A DNA stretch of 64,000 bases from Pseudomonadota bacterium (lineage in GTDB: Bacteria > Pseudomonadota > Gammaproteobacteria > Burkholderiales > Methylophilaceae): assembly GCA_020053735.1 (NCBI GenBank), contig JAGVMP010000007.1, forward strand, positions 1 to 64,000, written 5' to 3'. How positions within the stretch are numbered: the first letter of the stretch is position 1; the number at the start of each line of letters is the position of its first letter. The notes under the pieces were generated by a model. That model did no database searches. It was not told the origin of the DNA and was given only the letters and a program-made list of their open reading frames with translations. The position numbers and the translations under genes are program-made. Below are positions 17,040 to 26,227 of the stretch, piece after piece.

Positions 17040-17070
17040 TAGTGACCAAGTGATATAAAGCCTACAAAAT

Positions 17071-17114
17071 AAAAAACCGCATTAGACATACTTTGAAGTC
17101 TTTTGCGGTTTTTT
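17071..17114. terminator. Bidirectional rho-independent terminator
   Basis: AAAAAACCGCA and TGCGGTTTTTT are perfect 11-bp arms separated by 22 bases, giving an A-run and a T-run on either side. The site lies between the converging DUF1097 gene and the minus-strand secreted protein gene, and can serve both. Confidence 0.88.
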
Positions 17115-17145
17115 ACGTCTATAACATCTATTGTTTTAAAATCAG

Positions 17146-18024
17146 TTATTTCAATATTTTAAAGCCGTAATAAGTACCAAATTCGCCTTCACTGTCATGG
17201 TATACAAACAACATTTCATTCGCATAGCCAATGCCATTAAAGTGATTCTGCGAACGGAGTTTCATGTCTTTAGGTAGCTCGCTTTTGGCAACAAATTTTC
17301 CAGAGATATCAAATACCAACGCTGCTTTGTGGTCAATGTCTAGCAAAATGAGTTCTTCGCCTTTGATGCCAGTGTAGGCCACAAATAGGTCGCTCACATC
17401 ATCGTGCGCGGCGCCAGCTTTGGCTAAATCTAATGTAATTTCACCCACTTTTTCACGCTGTTTAGGGTCTACAATAAATACTTTATCGCTGCGACCTTGC
17501 TTGGCAAAATAACGTTTATTCTCTGCATCATAGGTTGGCATAGTGCCTGCGTGACCAAATGCAGGGTTAAATTGTGAAACCTCATCAGATGTGTCTTTTA
17601 AGTCGCCTGTTTCGGTTAGGTTGATGGCATAAATACCAGTGTTTGGGGAGAAGCCAACATCGCTAGAAACGTTATAGGTGATGGTTTCTAAGGCGCTGGT
17701 GTTGGGGTTAAAGTAAATAGAGCGGTTATCGTAACCGGGCCTAGATGAATTAACATATTTTCCTGTTTCGTCATAAGCGTGAATCAGTGACTTTGAAATC
17801 GGTGCTTCAAATTCAGAACCCATAGGTGCTAAGCCACCGTCAGCAATGTAATAACGCTTAAAGATAGGGATGTAAGCCACCGTCATCGGTCTGGTAGTTG
17901 GTTTTTTAGCCAGCGCAAATTTAATACCTAACGTAGCCTCTGGCAGGACTTGTGCTTGTAAATTCCCACAAAAAATAGCGCTGGTAACGAGTGCGCTCAC
18001 GACTGATTGCTTAAGTAGTTTCAT
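17146..18024 (-). CDS. Secreted protein of unknown function, probably beta-propeller-like
   Basis: A 292-residue exported protein with a signal peptide ending at NLQAQ. The mature sequence is a series of beta-rich blocks with repeated pattern: a hydrophobic strand, a turn containing G and N/D, then a strand with aromatic residues (KRYYIADGG, TGIYAINLTETG, KVFIVDPKQRE, ELILLDIDHKAALVFD, EMLFVYHDSEG). That suggests a beta-propeller, but no named family is recognised and no catalytic motif is visible. It lies alone between converging and co-directional neighbours. Confidence 0.7.
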   Translation of the reverse strand: MKLLKQSVVSALVTSAIFCGNLQAQVLPEATLGIKFALAKKPTTRPMTVAYIPIFKRYYIADGGLAPMGSEFEAPISKSLIHAYDETGKYVNSSRPGYDNRSIYFNPNTSALETITYNVSSDVGFSPNTGIYAINLTETGDLKDTSDEVSQFNPAFGHAGTMPTYDAENKRYFAKQGRSDKVFIVDPKQREKVGEITLDLAKAGAAHDDVSDLFVAYTGIKGEELILLDIDHKAALVFDISGKFVAKSELPKDMKLRSQNHFNGIGYANEMLFVYHDSEGEFGTYYGFKILK

Positions 18025-18113
18025 GGATAGGTGATTCCTAAAGTTTAAAATTTGATGGTATAGATTAACGCAAGCTTAGTGTTTATGTTTAGAGGCAAGT
18101 TCAAATGATAGCG

Positions 18114-19142
18114 TTAGTTTGCTTTATTAATTAGCATGGCATCGCCATAACTAAAAAATCGATATTGTTGTGCAATCGCATGGGCATAGGCATTTTTAAT
18201 ATGATCAAAGCCCGCGAAAGCAGAGACCAGCATCAATAGCGTACTTTTGGGCAAATGAAAGTTAGTCAATAATTTATCGACCACCTTAAATTGAAAGCCT
18301 GGGGTAATAAAAATATTGGTTTCGTTTTGGCCAGCCTGCATAGTGCCATGCTGCGCTGCGCTTTCGAGTGCACGCAGACTGGTTGTGCCAACCGCAACAA
18401 TATTGCCACCATTTTTTTTGGTGGCGTTAATTAATTCAATAGTTTCATTAGAAATTTCATAAATTTCGCTGTGCATTTTGTGATCTTTAATATCGTCAAC
18501 CCGAACTGGCTGAAACGTACCAGCGCCCACATGCAATGTAACGTAAGCGATATTGACACCAGTGGCTTTTAGTTTTTCTAATATCGCTTCATCAAAGTGC
18601 AAACCAGCTGTGGGCGCTGCCACAGCGCCCGCATGTTTGGCATATACGGTTTGGTAGCGTTCGTCATCCTCTGCCTCGGCTGCATGTGTAATATAAGGTG
18701 GCAAAGGCAGTGCGCCATATTGCTCAAGCAAATCAAGCACAGGCGCTTCGGCTAAAAACTTAACGTGAAATAAATCACCATCACGCCCAAGCACTTCGGC
18801 TTCAAAAGCATTCGCCAGTTTTATTAGAGCGCCCCTCTTTGGTGCGCGCGAGGCGCGAATGTGTGCTAGTATATGATGCGCGTCCAGTACGCGTTCTACT
18901 AACATTTCTATTGCGCCACCACTGTTTTTAGCACCAAACAATCGCGCTTTTATGACCCGCGTATCATTAAATACCAATAAGTCTCCCGCATTAACAAAGC
19001 TAGGCAAATCTACAAACAGTTTATCCTGCAGTTGCCCAGTTTGGCCTGTTAAGTGTAGCAGTCTGCTGGCGTTACGCTGCTGGGTGGGGTGCTGAGCAAT
19101 TAATGCATCAGGTAAATAAAAGTCAAAATCTTGAGTTCGCAT
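18114..19142 (-). CDS. queA: S-adenosylmethionine:tRNA ribosyltransferase-isomerase (QueA)
   Basis: QueA transfers the ribose of AdoMet to preQ1 in tRNA during queuosine synthesis. The N-terminus [19 protein letters not shown] and the blocks [44 protein letters not shown] and [18 protein letters not shown] are all diagnostic. The start at 19142 matches the usual N-terminus; an upstream in-frame ATG would add 15 residues in the promoter region. tgt, the partner enzyme, is far away at 51448-52569 rather than adjacent. The leader region overlaps the tRNA-Leu promoter region on the other strand. Confidence 0.96.
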   Translation of the reverse strand: MRTQDFDFYLPDALIAQHPTQQRNASRLLHLTGQTGQLQDKLFVDLPSFVNAGDLLVFNDTRVIKARLFGAKNSGGAIEMLVERVLDAHHILAHIRASRAPKRGALIKLANAFEAEVLGRDGDLFHVKFLAEAPVLDLLEQYGALPLPPYITHAAEAEDDERYQTVYAKHAGAVAAPTAGLHFDEAILEKLKATGVNIAYVTLHVGAGTFQPVRVDDIKDHKMHSEIYEISNETIELINATKKNGGNIVAVGTTSLRALESAAQHGTMQAGQNETNIFITPGFQFKVVDKLLTNFHLPKSTLLMLVSAFAGFDHIKNAYAHAIAQQYRFFSYGDAMLINKAN

Positions 19143-19157
19143 TGCTAAAAATGTTGC

Positions 19158-19163
19158 TATAAT
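19158..19163 (+). promoter_or_regulatory. Probable -10 box of the tRNA-Leu promoter
   Basis: TATAAT ends 24 bases before the tRNA 5' end and is followed by the GC-rich discriminator GGCGGCG, typical of stringently controlled stable-RNA promoters. The possible -35 (TTCGCA, 16 bases upstream) is weak. A second TATAAT on the minus strand at 19176-19181 could serve queA. Confidence 0.55.
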
Positions 19164-19187
19164 GGCGGCGTTGTAATTATACCTCAA

Positions 19188-19274
19188 GCCGGGATGGCGG
19201 AATTGGTAGACGCACGGGACTCAAAATCCCGCGTTGGCGACAACGTGGGGGTTCGATTCCCCCTCCCGGCACCA
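19188..19274 (+). tRNA. tRNA-Leu (anticodon CAA)
   Basis: The acceptor arms GCCGGGA and TCCCGGC pair fully and CCA is encoded after the discriminator A. The anticodon stem CGGGA/TCCCG holds the loop CTCAAAA, giving anticodon CAA for UUG codons. The T-arm GGGGGTTCGATTCCCCC is normal and a long variable arm, as required for tRNA-Leu, is present. Length is 87 bases. Confidence 0.97.
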
Positions 19275-19518
19275 AAATAAAGCAAATGTAACTTAATAAG
19301 CACAATAATGTTTCAAAATTGTAATCTTTTGCTTGAGGCGAAGTATTTTTTATGCTATTTTTCAACATGATTTTAGCGTGTTAAAACTTTACGCGCACTT
19401 AAAAAAATTAAGCAGCTAAAATTTCTAAAGATTTAGCTAGTATTGCCATCTAATTAATTAATATTTAATTTGGCTTTATTTAGATTATTAATTATTCACA
19501 TTTAAGGTAGATTTAGTT
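19275..19518 (+). other. AT-rich region upstream of the cytochrome oxidase cluster
   Basis: This 244-base gap holds no gene. A possible promoter is TTGAGG at 19333-19338, 17 bases before TATTTT at 19356-19361. The last 100 bases are extremely AT-rich with repeated TTAATTAAT stretches. AAGGTAG gives the coxB ribosome-binding site. No clear dyad operator was found. Confidence 0.4.
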
Positions 19519-20640
19519 ATGAATAAGAAAGTATTTCCCTTTCTAGGTACCATTTCAGGTTTGGCGCTCACTTTGGTTGCCAGCACAACACATGCGGCTT
19601 ACGATTTAAATTTAAAGGCACCAGTCACAGAAATCGCGACGCAGATATACGATTTACACATGTTGATTGTCTGGGTTTGTTTGGCGATATTTGTGGTTGT
19701 ATTCGCAGTCATGTTTTATTCATTGTATAAACACCGTAAATCTGTAGGTCATAAAGCCGCTCAATTTCATGAACATCACACGCTAGAAATTATTTGGACG
19801 ATTATCCCAGCGCTTATTTTGATTGTGATGGCGGTGCCAGCAACAAAAACCATATTTGCCATGAAAGACACGAGTGAAGCTGATATGTCAGTAAAGGTCA
19901 CTGGGTATCAATGGAAGTGGGAATACGACTATTTAGATAAAAATGTTAAATTCATCAGTAATTTATCTACTACGCAAGACCAAATTAATAACAAGTCTGA
20001 AAAAGGCGAGAACTACTTGCTTGAAGTTGATAACCCGATGGTAGTACCAGTGGGCAAGAAAGTGCGCGTAATTTTGACGGCTTCTGATGTGATTCACGCT
20101 TGGTGGGTACCAGCATTTGGCGTAAAACAAGATGCAATTCCTGGCTTTATTAAGGAAGCATGGTTTAAAGCAGATAAAGAGGGTACTTATCGTGGTCAGT
20201 GTGCTGAGCTGTGTGGTAAAGCACACGGCTACATGCCAATTGTGGTTGAGGTAGTGAGCGAAGAAAAATACAACACATGGCTGGCTGCTAAAGCTGAAGA
20301 GGCTGCTGCAGGTGCAGCTGGTGCAGATAAAGAGTGGACAAAAGATGATTTGGTAGCCAATGGTAAAGCGGTTTATGAGAAAAACTGTGCAGTATGTCAC
20401 CAAGCAAGTGGTGCCGGCCTACCACCAGCATTTCCAGCTATTACAGGTGGTAAAGTTACGACTGGCCCACTTGAAGGGCACCTCGATATTATTCTAAATG
20501 GTAAAAATATTATGCCAGCATGGAAGGCTTTGCTGAATGATGTGGAAATTGCATCGGTGATTGCTTATGAGCGAAACGCGCTAGGCAATTCGGTAGGTGA
20601 CATTATTCAGCCTTCTGCAGTTAAAGCGGCACGTAAATAA
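19519..20640 (+). CDS. coxB: Cytochrome c oxidase subunit II with fused cytochrome c domain
   Basis: This subunit receives electrons from cytochrome c through the CuA centre. A signal peptide ends at THA. Two transmembrane helices follow (about 45-70 and 90-112). The cupredoxin domain has the CuA ligands HAWWVPAFGVKQD near 195 and GQCAELCGKAHGYM near 232. A C-terminal cytochrome c domain (from about 275) has CAVCH and the distal Met in NIMPAWK. The fused cytochrome marks it as a caa3-like variant. It is the first gene of the oxidase cluster. Confidence 0.97.
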   Translation: MNKKVFPFLGTISGLALTLVASTTHAAYDLNLKAPVTEIATQIYDLHMLIVWVCLAIFVVVFAVMFYSLYKHRKSVGHKAAQFHEHHTLEIIWTIIPALILIVMAVPATKTIFAMKDTSEADMSVKVTGYQWKWEYDYLDKNVKFISNLSTTQDQINNKSEKGENYLLEVDNPMVVPVGKKVRVILTASDVIHAWWVPAFGVKQDAIPGFIKEAWFKADKEGTYRGQCAELCGKAHGYMPIVVEVVSEEKYNTWLAAKAEEAAAGAAGADKEWTKDDLVANGKAVYEKNCAVCHQASGAGLPPAFPAITGGKVTTGPLEGHLDIILNGKNIMPAWKALLNDVEIASVIAYERNALGNSVGDIIQPSAVKAARK

Positions 20641-20700
20641 TAAACACAGTTTAATCCCATACAATTAAAAGTAATTAGCGTTAGTTTTTAGGAGATATTG

Positions 20701-22290
20701 ATGAGTACAACCACTGCAGCACATCACGACGATCATGGCCACGAAAGCCACGGTCATCCTACTGGGCTTATGCGTTGGGTAAAATCTACCAACCATAAGG
20801 ATATCGGCACCATGTACCTATGGTTCAGCTTCGCCATGTTTATGTTTGCTGGTGCACTGGCGATGGGCATTCGTGCTGAGTTGTTTCAGCCTGGCTTGCA
20901 GTTTGTTCAGCCTGATGTGTTTAATCAGCTGACAACATTGCATGGTTTGATTATGATTTTTGGTGCAATTATGCCTGCCTTCGTGGGCTTTGCTAACTGG
21001 CAAGTACCGCTGATGATTGGTGCGCCAGATATGGCTTTCCCACGATTGAATAACATGAGCTTTTGGTTATTAATACCAGCGGCTATTTTGTTATTAGCAT
21101 CGTTTTTTGTACCAGGTGGAGCTGCATCAGGTGGTTGGACGATGTATCCACCATTGTCTGTGCAAGGCGGTATGTCGGTAGATATGAGTATTTTCGCACT
21201 GCATATTTTAGGCGTGTCTTCTATCGTTGGTTCTATCAATATTATTACCACCATTTTTAACATGCGCGCGCCTGGCATGACATTAATGAAAATGCCGATG
21301 TTTGTATGGACATGGTTAATTACAGCTTACTTGTTAATCGCTGCAATGCCAGTATTGGCGGGCGCTTTAACCATGCTGATTACTGATCGTCACTTCGGCA
21401 CTACTTTCTTTAACGCTGCGGGTGGTGGTGATCCAGTGTTGTTCCAACACGTATTTTGGTTCTTCGGTCACCCAGAAGTCTATATCATGATTTTGCCAGC
21501 ATTCGGCATTCTTTCTACCATTATCCCAACCTTTGCACGTAAGCCCTTATTCGGTTATGCCTCAATGGTGTATGCAACAGCAGCCATTGCAGTGCTGTCA
21601 TTCGTTGTATGGGCGCATCACATGTTTACGACAGGTATGCCAGTAGCAGGTCAATTGTTCTTTATGTACAGCACGATGTTAATTTCTGTGCCAACAGGCG
21701 TTAAAGTGTTTAACTGGTTGGCCACAATGTGGAAAGGTTCGATGACCTTTGAAACACCAATGCTATTCTCTGTGGCTGTTGTATTCTTATTCACAATTGG
21801 TGGTTTAACTGGTTTGGTATGTGCAATCCTGCCAGTGGATATTCAGTTGCAAGATACCTACTATGTGGTGGCTCACTTCCACTATGTGTTGTTCTCGGGT
21901 GCGGCTATGTCAATTATGGGTGGCGTATATTACTGGTTACCTAAATGGACAGGCCACATGTATGACGAAAAATTGGGTAAATGGCACTTTTGGACAACGA
22001 CAATTGCCTTTAATGTAACCTTCTTCCCAATGCACTTTACAGGTTTGGCTGGTATGCCACGTCGTATTCCAGACTACTCACAACAATTTGCAGAGTTTAA
22101 TATGATTTCTTCAGTAGGTGCATTTGCACTGGGTATCAGCCAATTGTTGTTCTTGTACGTGGTCATTAAATGTATTCGTGGTGGCACGAAAGCGACGAAT
22201 CAAGTGTGGGAAGGTGCGCATGGTCTAGAGTGGACTGTAGCTTCGCCAGCGCCATTCCATACTTTTGAAACACCACCACAAGTAAAATAA
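20701..22290 (+). CDS. coxA: Cytochrome c oxidase subunit I
   Basis: The catalytic 529-residue subunit with 12 predicted transmembrane helices holding heme a and the heme a3-CuB site. Visible ligand regions are [11 protein letters not shown] near residue 80, [16 protein letters not shown] near 262, [11 protein letters not shown] near 308, and [15 protein letters not shown] near 396. The N-terminus is unusually His-rich ([12 protein letters not shown]). The ATG at 20701 follows AGGAGATATTG; a TTG immediately before it is not needed. It sits 60 bases after coxB and belongs to the same transcription unit. Confidence 0.98.
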   Translation: MSTTTAAHHDDHGHESHGHPTGLMRWVKSTNHKDIGTMYLWFSFAMFMFAGALAMGIRAELFQPGLQFVQPDVFNQLTTLHGLIMIFGAIMPAFVGFANWQVPLMIGAPDMAFPRLNNMSFWLLIPAAILLLASFFVPGGAASGGWTMYPPLSVQGGMSVDMSIFALHILGVSSIVGSINIITTIFNMRAPGMTLMKMPMFVWTWLITAYLLIAAMPVLAGALTMLITDRHFGTTFFNAAGGGDPVLFQHVFWFFGHPEVYIMILPAFGILSTIIPTFARKPLFGYASMVYATAAIAVLSFVVWAHHMFTTGMPVAGQLFFMYSTMLISVPTGVKVFNWLATMWKGSMTFETPMLFSVAVVFLFTIGGLTGLVCAILPVDIQLQDTYYVVAHFHYVLFSGAAMSIMGGVYYWLPKWTGHMYDEKLGKWHFWTTTIAFNVTFFPMHFTGLAGMPRRIPDYSQQFAEFNMISSVGAFALGISQLLFLYVVIKCIRGGTKATNQVWEGAHGLEWTVASPAPFHTFETPPQVK

Positions 22291-22324
22291 CTTTACGAAT
22301 TAATAAGATTATTAAGGGATGAAC

Positions 22325-23155
22325 ATGAGTCAAGATAATAAAAGTTACTTTCTGCCAGGCCCGTCATTTTGGCCGCTGATATCTTCTATATCATTATTTT
22401 TGTTAGCTGGTGGTTTCACTATGATGCTTAACAAAGTAGCGATGGGTAAGCCAATTTTTATTGCAGGTGCCATTTCGCTAGCCTATTTGTTATTTGGTTG
22501 GTTTAAGGAAGTGATTGGCGAAAGCGTCAGCAAGTTTTATAACAAACAAGTTGATAAATCTTTCCGCTGGGGCATGGGGTTTTTCATTTTTTCTGAAGTG
22601 ATGTTCTTCTTTGGTTTCTTTGGGGCATTGTTTTATGCACGTAATGTGTCTGTGCCTTGGCTGGCTGATGCTAAGTTACTTTGGCCAAACTTTGTAGCTG
22701 GCTGGCCGACATCAGGTCCTGGCCTGACCGAAGCATTCACAGCGATGGGACCTTGGGGCTTGCCTGCTATCAACACCTTAATATTGTTGACTTCTGGCAT
22801 CACTTTAACTTGGGCGCATTGGGGCTTGATGAAAAACAAACGTACGCAACTTAAAATTGGTTTAGCCCTCACAGTTTTACTTGGCGTAATCTTCTTGTAT
22901 CTTCAAATGCATGAGTATGCTGAGGCGGGCTTCACCATAAAAACGGGAATTTATGGTGCCACTTTTTACATGCTGACTGGATTCCATGGTTTGCACGTGA
23001 CGATGGGTGCTGTGATGCTAGCCATTATTTTGTTTCGAGTAATGAAAGGCCATTTTGATTCACATGATCATTTTGGTTTTGAGGCTGTTGCTTGGTACTG
23101 GCACTTTGTGGACGTGGTGTGGTTGTTTTTGTTCATATTCGTGTACTGGCTATAG
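22325..23155 (+). CDS. coxC: Cytochrome c oxidase subunit III
   Basis: A 276-residue seven-helix subunit III. Diagnostic stretches are FFIFSEVMFFFGFFGALFYA near residue 85, LTSGITLTWAHWGLM near 155, YMLTGFHGLHVTMGA near 215 and WYWHFVDVVWLFLFI at the end. It directly follows coxA, whereas in many betaproteobacteria the assembly gene ctaG precedes coxC; here the order is coxB-coxA-coxC. The ATG at 22325 has AAGG eight bases upstream; an ATG two codons earlier overlaps that site. A hairpin terminator follows. Confidence 0.97.
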   Translation: MSQDNKSYFLPGPSFWPLISSISLFLLAGGFTMMLNKVAMGKPIFIAGAISLAYLLFGWFKEVIGESVSKFYNKQVDKSFRWGMGFFIFSEVMFFFGFFGALFYARNVSVPWLADAKLLWPNFVAGWPTSGPGLTEAFTAMGPWGLPAINTLILLTSGITLTWAHWGLMKNKRTQLKIGLALTVLLGVIFLYLQMHEYAEAGFTIKTGIYGATFYMLTGFHGLHVTMGAVMLAIILFRVMKGHFDSHDHFGFEAVAWYWHFVDVVWLFLFIFVYWL

Positions 23156-23174
23156 TTTTAAATTAGGCTTATTT

Positions 23175-23210
23175 AACGCCGCAAGGGTAGCCTTGTGGCG
23201 TTTGTTTTTG
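23175..23210 (+). terminator. Terminator after coxC
   Basis: AACGCCGCAAGG and CCTTGTGGCGTT pair with one wobble around a short loop, followed by TGTTTTTG. It probably reduces read-through from the three oxidase subunit genes into the assembly genes. Confidence 0.65.
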
Positions 23211-23267
23211 TGCTTTTTGAGGTGAATTATTTCGTACTAAAGCAATCATAAATCTACTGGAGGCATG

Positions 23268-23747
23268 ATGGTAGTATCTGAGATAGACGCTTACAACAGC
23301 TTTAAAGTCACTTTTAAGCCCAATAGTGTTTTAAGTGCTGCAAGCAAGCAAAAAGTGGTCATTTTACTCACGGTTATTCCGTGTGTAATTGGCATTGCTT
23401 TTTGTCTTCTAGGGGCTTGGTTAGTGCTACCGTTTGTGGGGTTGGAAATAGCTGCGCTTGCTTATGCTTTTTATTATGTGAACCAGCATGAAACAGATTA
23501 CGAAAGTATCAGCATAGATGCCGACAGTTTAATGGTCGAGCGTTGTGTGGGTGAGACTGTAAGTCAGCAAGTGATTAACCCCTATTGGGTGAAAGTAGTG
23601 CAACATGAATTGCCCAATGGTGAGTTGCATTTGTATTTACAGTCGCACGGTAAGGAAATTGAAATAGGTCGCTATTTAACTAGAAAACAACGCGAGTTAT
23701 TGGCAGGGCAATTGAAACAGAGAACTGGTATTTTGAATAAAGGTTAA
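23268..23747 (+). CDS. DUF2244 membrane protein
   Basis: A 159-residue protein with two closely spaced transmembrane helices (about residues 28-70). A soluble C-terminal domain follows, containing WVKVVQHELPNGELHLYLQS and IEIGRYLTRKQRELLAGQLK, the usual DUF2244 end. The family is regularly found with cytochrome oxidase genes, so a role in oxidase assembly or stability is plausible but unproven. GGAGG sits four bases before the ATG at 23268; the adjacent ATG at 23265 is too close to it. Confidence 0.85.
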   Translation: MVVSEIDAYNSFKVTFKPNSVLSAASKQKVVILLTVIPCVIGIAFCLLGAWLVLPFVGLEIAALAYAFYYVNQHETDYESISIDADSLMVERCVGETVSQQVINPYWVKVVQHELPNGELHLYLQSHGKEIEIGRYLTRKQRELLAGQLKQRTGILNKG

Positions 23748-23758
23748 TTGGATAAAAA

Positions 23759-23881
23759 ATGAATCAAGATAAAAACGTAGTGCATTCAAAACAGAAATTA
23801 AAAAAGAAAAATCTAATGGTGGGGTGGTCTATCGGCATATTAGCAGTTGCGTTATATGTTTTTGTCATCTACTTCAAATAA
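23759..23881 (+). CDS. Small single-helix cytochrome oxidase assembly-like protein (40 aa)
   Basis: A 40-residue reading frame has a Lys-rich N-terminal part (SKQKLKKKN) followed by one hydrophobic helix (VGWSIGILAVALYVFVIYF). It fills the gap between the DUF2244 gene and ctaG. Positive-inside topology predicts a cytoplasmic N-terminus. Small proteins of this shape are commonly encoded just before ctaG in betaproteobacterial oxidase clusters and annotated as small assembly proteins. Assignment rests on position and shape, since the sequence is too short for strong motifs. Confidence 0.7.
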   Translation: MNQDKNVVHSKQKLKKKNLMVGWSIGILAVALYVFVIYFK

Positions 23882-23897
23882 TCCAAGGGCTTAATTA

Positions 23898-24494
23898 ATG
23901 ATTGATGGTGATAAAAAGACTTTATTGTCAAAAATAAACAAGCGCCTCGCTTGGAAGTTGAGCATTATCGTATTTGCAGGCCTAATGTTTAGCTTTGCGG
24001 TAGCGCCGCTTTACGATGTGCTGTGCAGAGAGTTTGGCATTAATGGTAGAGCAGATAGCACTGCAACTGCCTTTGATACCTCACAAAAAGTAGATAAAAC
24101 ACGCTGGGTAACCGTGATATTTACTGGCAACACCATGCCAGGGTTGGGTTGGAGTTTTCATCCGAAGCAAACCAGTATGCGCGTACATCCAGGTGAAATT
24201 ACACTAACCAGTTACACGGCAAAAAATAACGCAGAGACGAGTCAGCTAGGTGTAGCTGTGCCTAGCGTTACACCTGAATTGGCTACACTGTATTTCAAAA
24301 AAATTGAATGTTTTTGTTTTAAAGAACAGACATTAAAAGCAGGTGAAAATAAAGAAATGCCAATTATGTTTTATGTGAAGCCTGACTTGCCAGCAGATGT
24401 GCATACCGTGACATTGAACTATGCATTTTATAATGGTAATGCAGGGCTTTCGCAAGCGGCTCTGGCAGAAAAAGCGAAGTCTGCATTAAATTAA
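23898..24494 (+). CDS. ctaG: Cytochrome c oxidase assembly protein CtaG (Cox11)
   Basis: A 198-residue copper chaperone that delivers CuB to subunit I. One N-terminal transmembrane helix (about 20-40) is followed by the conserved PLYDVLCREFGINGRAD. The Cox11 beta-sandwich carries the copper-binding CFCFKEQTL near residue 135 and the later MFYVKPDLPADVHTVTLNYAF block. All Cox11 hallmarks are present. It is the standard partner of the oxidase genes upstream. Confidence 0.96.
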   Translation: MIDGDKKTLLSKINKRLAWKLSIIVFAGLMFSFAVAPLYDVLCREFGINGRADSTATAFDTSQKVDKTRWVTVIFTGNTMPGLGWSFHPKQTSMRVHPGEITLTSYTAKNNAETSQLGVAVPSVTPELATLYFKKIECFCFKEQTLKAGENKEMPIMFYVKPDLPADVHTVTLNYAFYNGNAGLSQAALAEKAKSALN

Positions 24495-24507
24495 TCAATC
24501 AGTTAAT

Positions 24508-24714
24508 TCAGGGATGCGGGTTTGGGTTGCCAATAAATCCAGTGTAAAAACCTATCATTAGCAATAAAAATAGCGTGATTGAAATGCCAATGCGCCACGT
24601 AAGTGCTTTAACCACTTTTTCGTTACGCTCACCTTTCATTAAATGGAAGAACGAAACAAAAAGACTACCAAAAATGAATAGCAAGATGATGATGATAAGA
24701 ATTTTAAGTAACAT
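24508..24714 (-). CDS. DUF2909 twin-transmembrane protein
   Basis: A 68-residue protein made of two hydrophobic helices (residues 3-25 and 44-62) joined by LMKGERNEKVVKALTWRIGIS, the characteristic DUF2909 linker. It is encoded on the opposite strand between ctaG and the SURF1 gene, a position where this family is often found in oxidase clusters. The function is unknown; location suggests a link with the oxidase. Confidence 0.82.
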   Translation of the reverse strand: MLLKILIIIILLFIFGSLFVSFFHLMKGERNEKVVKALTWRIGISITLFLLLMIGFYTGFIGNPNPHP

Positions 24715-24869
24715 GAAACTTCTCTTTATACACGACTAGCAATTATGCGGCTAAAGCCAGCTTATAGCAATTTAATCAGTTAGGCTTCTTAGTCGACAAT
24801 CAAGAGTAAACTCACATTCAAGGCCGCAAGTTAAGTGAAATCAAGTCAAGGGAAATTAGGATAATAAGT

Positions 24870-25601
24870 TTGAAATATACGTTTCGCCCAAATGTTTGGA
24901 TGACTTTGGCTACTGTGCTTATGCTCGGACTGTGCATCAAGTTAGGCATGTGGCAATACAACAAAGCAGATGCACGTCGCACACTACAAACTCAGCTAGA
25001 TGCAAGGTTAAGTGAACCTGTCGTTGCGCTTCCTGCTAAAATAATGGCCTTAGAAAGTTGGCGATATAAGCGGGTAAAGTTTACTGGAAAATACGACACG
25101 CGTTATCAACTGTTACTAGATAATCAAGTACAAAATACAGTGGCTGGTTACCATGTATTGACACCAGTGCAGGTGGATGGTACCAATACTTTTGTGCTGG
25201 TGAACCGTGGTTGGGTTGCTAGAACAGCGGCAAGTGTAGGAGAAATTCCTAGACCACCAGCAATAGATACGCCAATGGGTAGCCAGCAAATAAAGGGTGA
25301 TATTGGCCTGCCAGCCAATAAGTTTTTTACTATGGATACTCCACCTGCGACAGATGGCGAGTGGCAAGCAGTGTGGCAAAATCTGGACATGACGCGTTAC
25401 GCAAAATCAGTGCCATTTGCTGTGCAACCGTTTGTGGTGCGGCTAGACTCAAAAAGTAATGCAGGTGGATTTGTAAGGAACTGGCCGCCACCTGGTGAGC
25501 GTGTGAGTATGCATTTGGGTTATGCTTACCAGTGGTTTGGCTTTGCACTTACCTTGTTAGTGATATATATCGTATTAAATATTAAGAAAGTTGAGCGTTA
25601 G
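24870..25601 (+). CDS. SURF1-family cytochrome oxidase assembly protein
   Basis: A 243-residue protein with a transmembrane helix at each end (about 10-28 and 218-238). The soluble domain shows GMWQYNKADARR, the family core RRVKFTGKY-like YKRVKFTGKYDTRYQLLLDN, and FVLVNRGWVART followed by GYAYQWFGFA near the C-terminus. SURF1 helps insert heme A into subunit I. It starts with TTG, preceded by AGGATAATAAG; no ATG occurs in a suitable place. It overlaps the longest version of the next frame and is probably cotranscribed with it. Confidence 0.93.
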   Translation: MKYTFRPNVWMTLATVLMLGLCIKLGMWQYNKADARRTLQTQLDARLSEPVVALPAKIMALESWRYKRVKFTGKYDTRYQLLLDNQVQNTVAGYHVLTPVQVDGTNTFVLVNRGWVARTAASVGEIPRPPAIDTPMGSQQIKGDIGLPANKFFTMDTPPATDGEWQAVWQNLDMTRYAKSVPFAVQPFVVRLDSKSNAGGFVRNWPPPGERVSMHLGYAYQWFGFALTLLVIYIVLNIKKVER

Positions 25602-25605
25602 TTGC

Positions 25606-26214
25606 ATGTCTGAATTAAGTCAAAATCCGCCATCAGAGCGAAGTCAAAAAACGTTTTATCTGCTAATTTTGGTGTTTATCTTGCCATTTACCATGGCAGT
25701 TTTGTTGCATTTTTTCGATTTAAAACCCAGCGGTAAAAGTTATGGTGATTTGATTCAACCACCAAAAAGCTTACAGATTCCAGCGTTGACAGATATACAA
25801 GGTAAAGTATTTAAACCTGAGCAGTGGAATAAAATTTGGAGCATTGTGACCGTTGACAGCACAGGATGTGCAGCACCATGCGCAAGCCGTGTGCACTTGC
25901 TCAAGCAAGTGCACACTTCAATGAACAAAGAGATTGATCGCATACAACGTGTGTTATTGATACCAACGGATATTAGTAGTAAAGCATATGGCGAGATTCA
26001 AAAAAAATATCCAGATTTAATTATTCTAGCTGTAGCAGAGACAGAAATGGCAAAATTCTCAGCTGAATTCAATGCAGCTAAAGACGGTGCTGAGTCTAAT
26101 GTATTCTTGGTGGATCCTTTAGGTAATTTGATGATGAGTTATCCAGAAAAATTTGATCCCAAAGGCTTGCGTAGCGATTTAACACGCTTACTAAAAAACT
26201 CCTGGGCTGGATAG
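25606..26214 (+). CDS. SCO-like thioredoxin-fold oxidase assembly protein
   Basis: A 202-residue membrane-anchored protein with one N-terminal helix (about 17-38), then a thioredoxin-like domain. The redox or copper motif is DSTGCAAPCASRVHLLKQ near residue 86, with CxxxC spacing as in Sco proteins. The end NVFLVDPLGNLMMSY fits the fold. The canonical Sco His near the C-terminus is not obvious, so a purely redox role is possible. It lies between SURF1 and ctaA, supporting a role in CuA or heme delivery. A perfect 13-bp palindrome occupies codons just after CAAPC. Confidence 0.8.
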   Translation: MSELSQNPPSERSQKTFYLLILVFILPFTMAVLLHFFDLKPSGKSYGDLIQPPKSLQIPALTDIQGKVFKPEQWNKIWSIVTVDSTGCAAPCASRVHLLKQVHTSMNKEIDRIQRVLLIPTDISSKAYGEIQKKYPDLIILAVAETEMAKFSAEFNAAKDGAESNVFLVDPLGNLMMSYPEKFDPKGLRSDLTRLLKNSWAG

Positions 26215-26227
26215 GAAATAGTAGAAA

